Below are positions 4,312 through 6,105 of a stretch of DNA of 6,105 bases, in pieces (the first letter of the stretch is position 1; the number at the start of each line of letters is the position of its first letter). The stretch is taken from the NCBI GenBank assembly GCA_002492295.1, contig DKYC01000061.1, forward strand, positions 1 to 6,105. Direction: 5' to 3'. The notes under the pieces are model-generated. The model saw only the letters and a program-made list of their open reading frames with translations, was not told the DNA's origin and made no database searches. The position numbers were made by a program, and so were the translations under genes. This DNA comes from Lachnospiraceae bacterium UBA7110. Lineage in GTDB: Bacteria > Bacillota > Clostridia > Lachnospirales > Lachnospiraceae.

Positions 4312-6063
4312 ATGGCGCGAGGAATCGGAACAAAATGTATTCATTTAGAGGAAACGGAAGGGCAGGGCAACAACTATGGTGCAATCAGCTACCCAATCTA
4401 TCAGACAGCGACCTATGCCCACCCTGGAGTAGGAAAAAGCACAGGCTACGATTACAGCAGGCTGCAAAACCCGACAAGGGAGCAGTTAGAAAAGGTTGTT
4501 GCATCCCTCGAAAACGGAACAGACGCAGTTGCGTTATCCAGCGGCATGGCGGCGATATCCCTTATGATGGAACTGTTTGCCCCGGGAGACCATCTGATTA
4601 TAGATTCCGATTTATACGGCGGCAGTATCCGCTTGTTTGATCACATATCAAAGAAAAACGGCATCCAATTCTCAGTCATTGACTGCTGCCGGGAAGACGC
4701 GGAGCACTGCATCAGAGAAAACACAAAGGCGGTTTATATCGAAACGCCAACCAATCCGATGATGAACGTGACAGACATTGCGGCACTCGCAAAAACTGCA
4801 AAAAAGCACAATCTTCTGCTCATTGTGGATAATACATTCCTGTCGCCGTATTTCCAAAATCCGCTGGATTTCGGTGCAGACATTGTCGTCCACAGCGGAA
4901 CAAAATATGATAAAGTAGTTAATCGGAAAAATACGGACTGTTTGAAATACGATTTTGCAAAACAGCGGGGAATGCCTGAGGATGTAATCCCGTTTTGGGT
5001 GGCGGATATGGACTTTAAAGCTTCTTCGTATATTGAGGATGCGCTGATTGCACGTGTGCAGCATGGTATTTTCGGCTACAGTGAGTGCGGTGCAGACTAT
5101 TTTAAAGCAGTGCAGGGTTGGATGAAAGTGCACCACGAATGGGAGCCGCAGGCGGCATGGCTTGTCAAAACGCCCGGTATTGTCTTTGCGCTTGCAATGG
5201 CGGTTAAGGCATATACCAAACGGGGGGATGGCGTGCTGATCCAGCCACCGGTCTATTACCCGTTTTCGGAGGTTATTGCGGACAACGGCAGAAGGGTTGT
5301 GGGCAATAACCTGTATCTTGGGGAAGACAATCGCTATCACATTGACTTTGCAGACTTTGAGAAAAAAATTATAGAAGAAAACATTAAACTGTTTTTTCTG
5401 TGCAATCCACATAATCCCGTCGGGCGCGTATGGACAAGGGAGGAATTGACGAGGCTCGGTGATATCTGCATCAGACATAATGTGATTGTGGTAAGTGACG
5501 AAATCCATCATGATTTTATATGGTCCGGTACACACGAGGTTTTTGTAAACATCAAGAAGGAATACGAGGAAATCAGCGTGACTTGCACGTCCCCAAGCAA
5601 GACCTTTAATATCGCGGGAATGCAGATATCCAACATCTTTATTCCGAATGGCATGCTGCGAAACAGGTTTCGGCATGAGCTGGACGCAGCAGGGACAAGC
5701 CAGTTGGGTGTAATGGGACTGGTGGCGTGTGAGGCGGCATATAAAAACGGCGGCGAATGGTATCAGGCAATGTGCGCTTATGTCAGGGATAATATTGCAT
5801 TTGTGAAACAGTATGTACAAGAGTACCTTGCAGGAGTGACAATGATTGAAACGGAGGGCACCTATCTAGTGTGGCTTGATTTTCGCGCAACAGGGCTTTC
5901 GGCGGAGGAACTGGACAGACGTATTATCCATGAGGCAAAGCTGTGGCTGGACAGCGGCAAAATCTTTGGGGACAGCGGCAGCGGTTTTCAGCGGATTAAC
6001 GTAGCCTGTCCGAGGAGCGTGCTGAAGGAAGGACTTGGGCGCCTGCGGATGGCGATACATTAA
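4312..6063 (+). CDS. Chimeric PLP enzyme: truncated cystathionine gamma-synthase/lyase N-terminus fused to MalY/PatB-type C-S lyase
   Basis: This 583-residue cytosolic protein has two parts. Residues 1-198 match the Cys/Met-metabolism PLP family (MetB, MetC, MegL): Y-S-R-L-Q-N-P-T (48-55, cofactor phosphate contact), S-S-G-M-A-A-I (76-82), D-L-Y-G-G-S (100-105), E-T-P-T-N-P (144-149), V-D-N-T-F (172-176) and S-G-T-K (195-198) with PLP lysine K198. It ends there; the rest of the ~400-residue fold, including the substrate-binding C-terminal domain, is absent. From Y199 to H583 it is an essentially full-length MalY/PatB cystathionine beta-lyase: P-F-W-V-A-D-M-D-F (227-235), G-I-F-G-Y (252-256), N-P-H-N-P (365-369), S-D-E-I-H (395-399), S-P-S-K-T-F-N-I-A-G with PLP lysine K430, and R561 in R-I-N-V-A-C-P. 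The second part should cleave cystathionine or cysteine to thiol, pyruvate and ammonia. The first part alone should be inactive. The junction lies at A-A-A-T-A-T-G-A (4903-4910), where T-K-Y meets a MalY-like start. Part identities are secure; the function of the whole is unknown. Confidence 0.9.
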   Translation: MARGIGTKCIHLEETEGQGNNYGAISYPIYQTATYAHPGVGKSTGYDYSRLQNPTREQLEKVVASLENGTDAVALSSGMAAISLMMELFAPGDHLIIDSDLYGGSIRLFDHISKKNGIQFSVIDCCREDAEHCIRENTKAVYIETPTNPMMNVTDIAALAKTAKKHNLLLIVDNTFLSPYFQNPLDFGADIVVHSGTKYDKVVNRKNTDCLKYDFAKQRGMPEDVIPFWVADMDFKASSYIEDALIARVQHGIFGYSECGADYFKAVQGWMKVHHEWEPQAAWLVKTPGIVFALAMAVKAYTKRGDGVLIQPPVYYPFSEVIADNGRRVVGNNLYLGEDNRYHIDFADFEKKIIEENIKLFFLCNPHNPVGRVWTREELTRLGDICIRHNVIVVSDEIHHDFIWSGTHEVFVNIKKEYEEISVTCTSPSKTFNIAGMQISNIFIPNGMLRNRFRHELDAAGTSQLGVMGLVACEAAYKNGGEWYQAMCAYVRDNIAFVKQYVQEYLAGVTMIETEGTYLVWLDFRATGLSAEELDRRIIHEAKLWLDSGKIFGDSGSGFQRINVACPRSVLKEGLGRLRMAIH

Positions 6064-6105
6064 AAAAGCATAATGCAAGTCGGCTAGTGTACTGTACCGT
6101 TCATA
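6064..6105 (+). other. Short tail after the fusion gene, nothing recognised
   Basis: The 42 bases after the stop codon show no hairpin with a T-run, so any terminator or cotranscribed gene lies beyond the window. Confidence 0.5.

Noticed and set aside
4672..5820. Long open frame on the minus strand (382 codons)
   Set aside because: It lies wholly antisense to the well-supported PLP fusion gene, has a Cys/His/Ile-rich composition without domain motifs, and lacks a sensible ribosome binding site.

Overview
The window looks like chromosomal DNA from an anaerobic, moderately AT-rich Firmicute, most likely a gut Clostridia/Lachnospiraceae species. This rests on strong GGAGG-type ribosome binding sites, AT-rich spacers with U-tract terminators, and protein sequences of the type found in that group. 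That placement is inference; no marker gene is present.

Layout: (1) Bases 1-114 hold the apparent 3' end of an upstream gene. (2) Bases 101-1147 are a self-contained LysR-type regulator unit: a near-consensus promoter, a dyad over its -10 box, the gene (start at 180), and an intrinsic terminator. (3) Bases 1225-2394 encode a complete iron-dependent alcohol dehydrogenase of the butanol dehydrogenase/YqhD type. It is followed 57 nt later by an aldo/keto reductase that is now a pseudogene (2452-3079) with an internal deletion, a one-base frameshift, a nonsense codon and a 14-nt insertion. The trio suggests a regulator plus an aldehyde/ketone detoxification or redox operon that has lost one member. 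(4) On the opposite strand, 3020-3553 is a decayed ABC-2 type permease without its N-terminus and with at least two frame breaks. The two decayed genes meet tail to tail. (5) Bases 3554-4311 have no sizeable gene but are full of inverted repeats. A candidate promoter leads into a 20-codon Met-rich open frame (3735-3797). After it come four arms arranged so that arm 2 can pair with arm 1 or arm 3, and arm 3 with arm 2 or arm 4; the 3:4 pairing is a strong intrinsic terminator (3922-3965). This is the geometry of a transcription attenuator. More hairpins and two very small SD-preceded frames follow. (6) Bases 4312-6063 encode a 583-residue chimera: the first 198 residues are the N-terminal part of a cystathionine gamma-synthase/gamma-lyase family enzyme, cut one residue after its PLP lysine, joined in frame to an essentially complete MalY/PatB-type cystathionine beta-lyase.

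The two most interesting items are the in-frame fusion of two different PLP-dependent sulfur amino acid enzymes and the attenuator-like leader upstream of it. A Met-rich leader upstream of a Met/Cys enzyme is suggestive. However, about 350 nt and a possible separate promoter lie between terminator and gene, so the link is a hypothesis. The window as a whole shows repeated deletion and gene decay.
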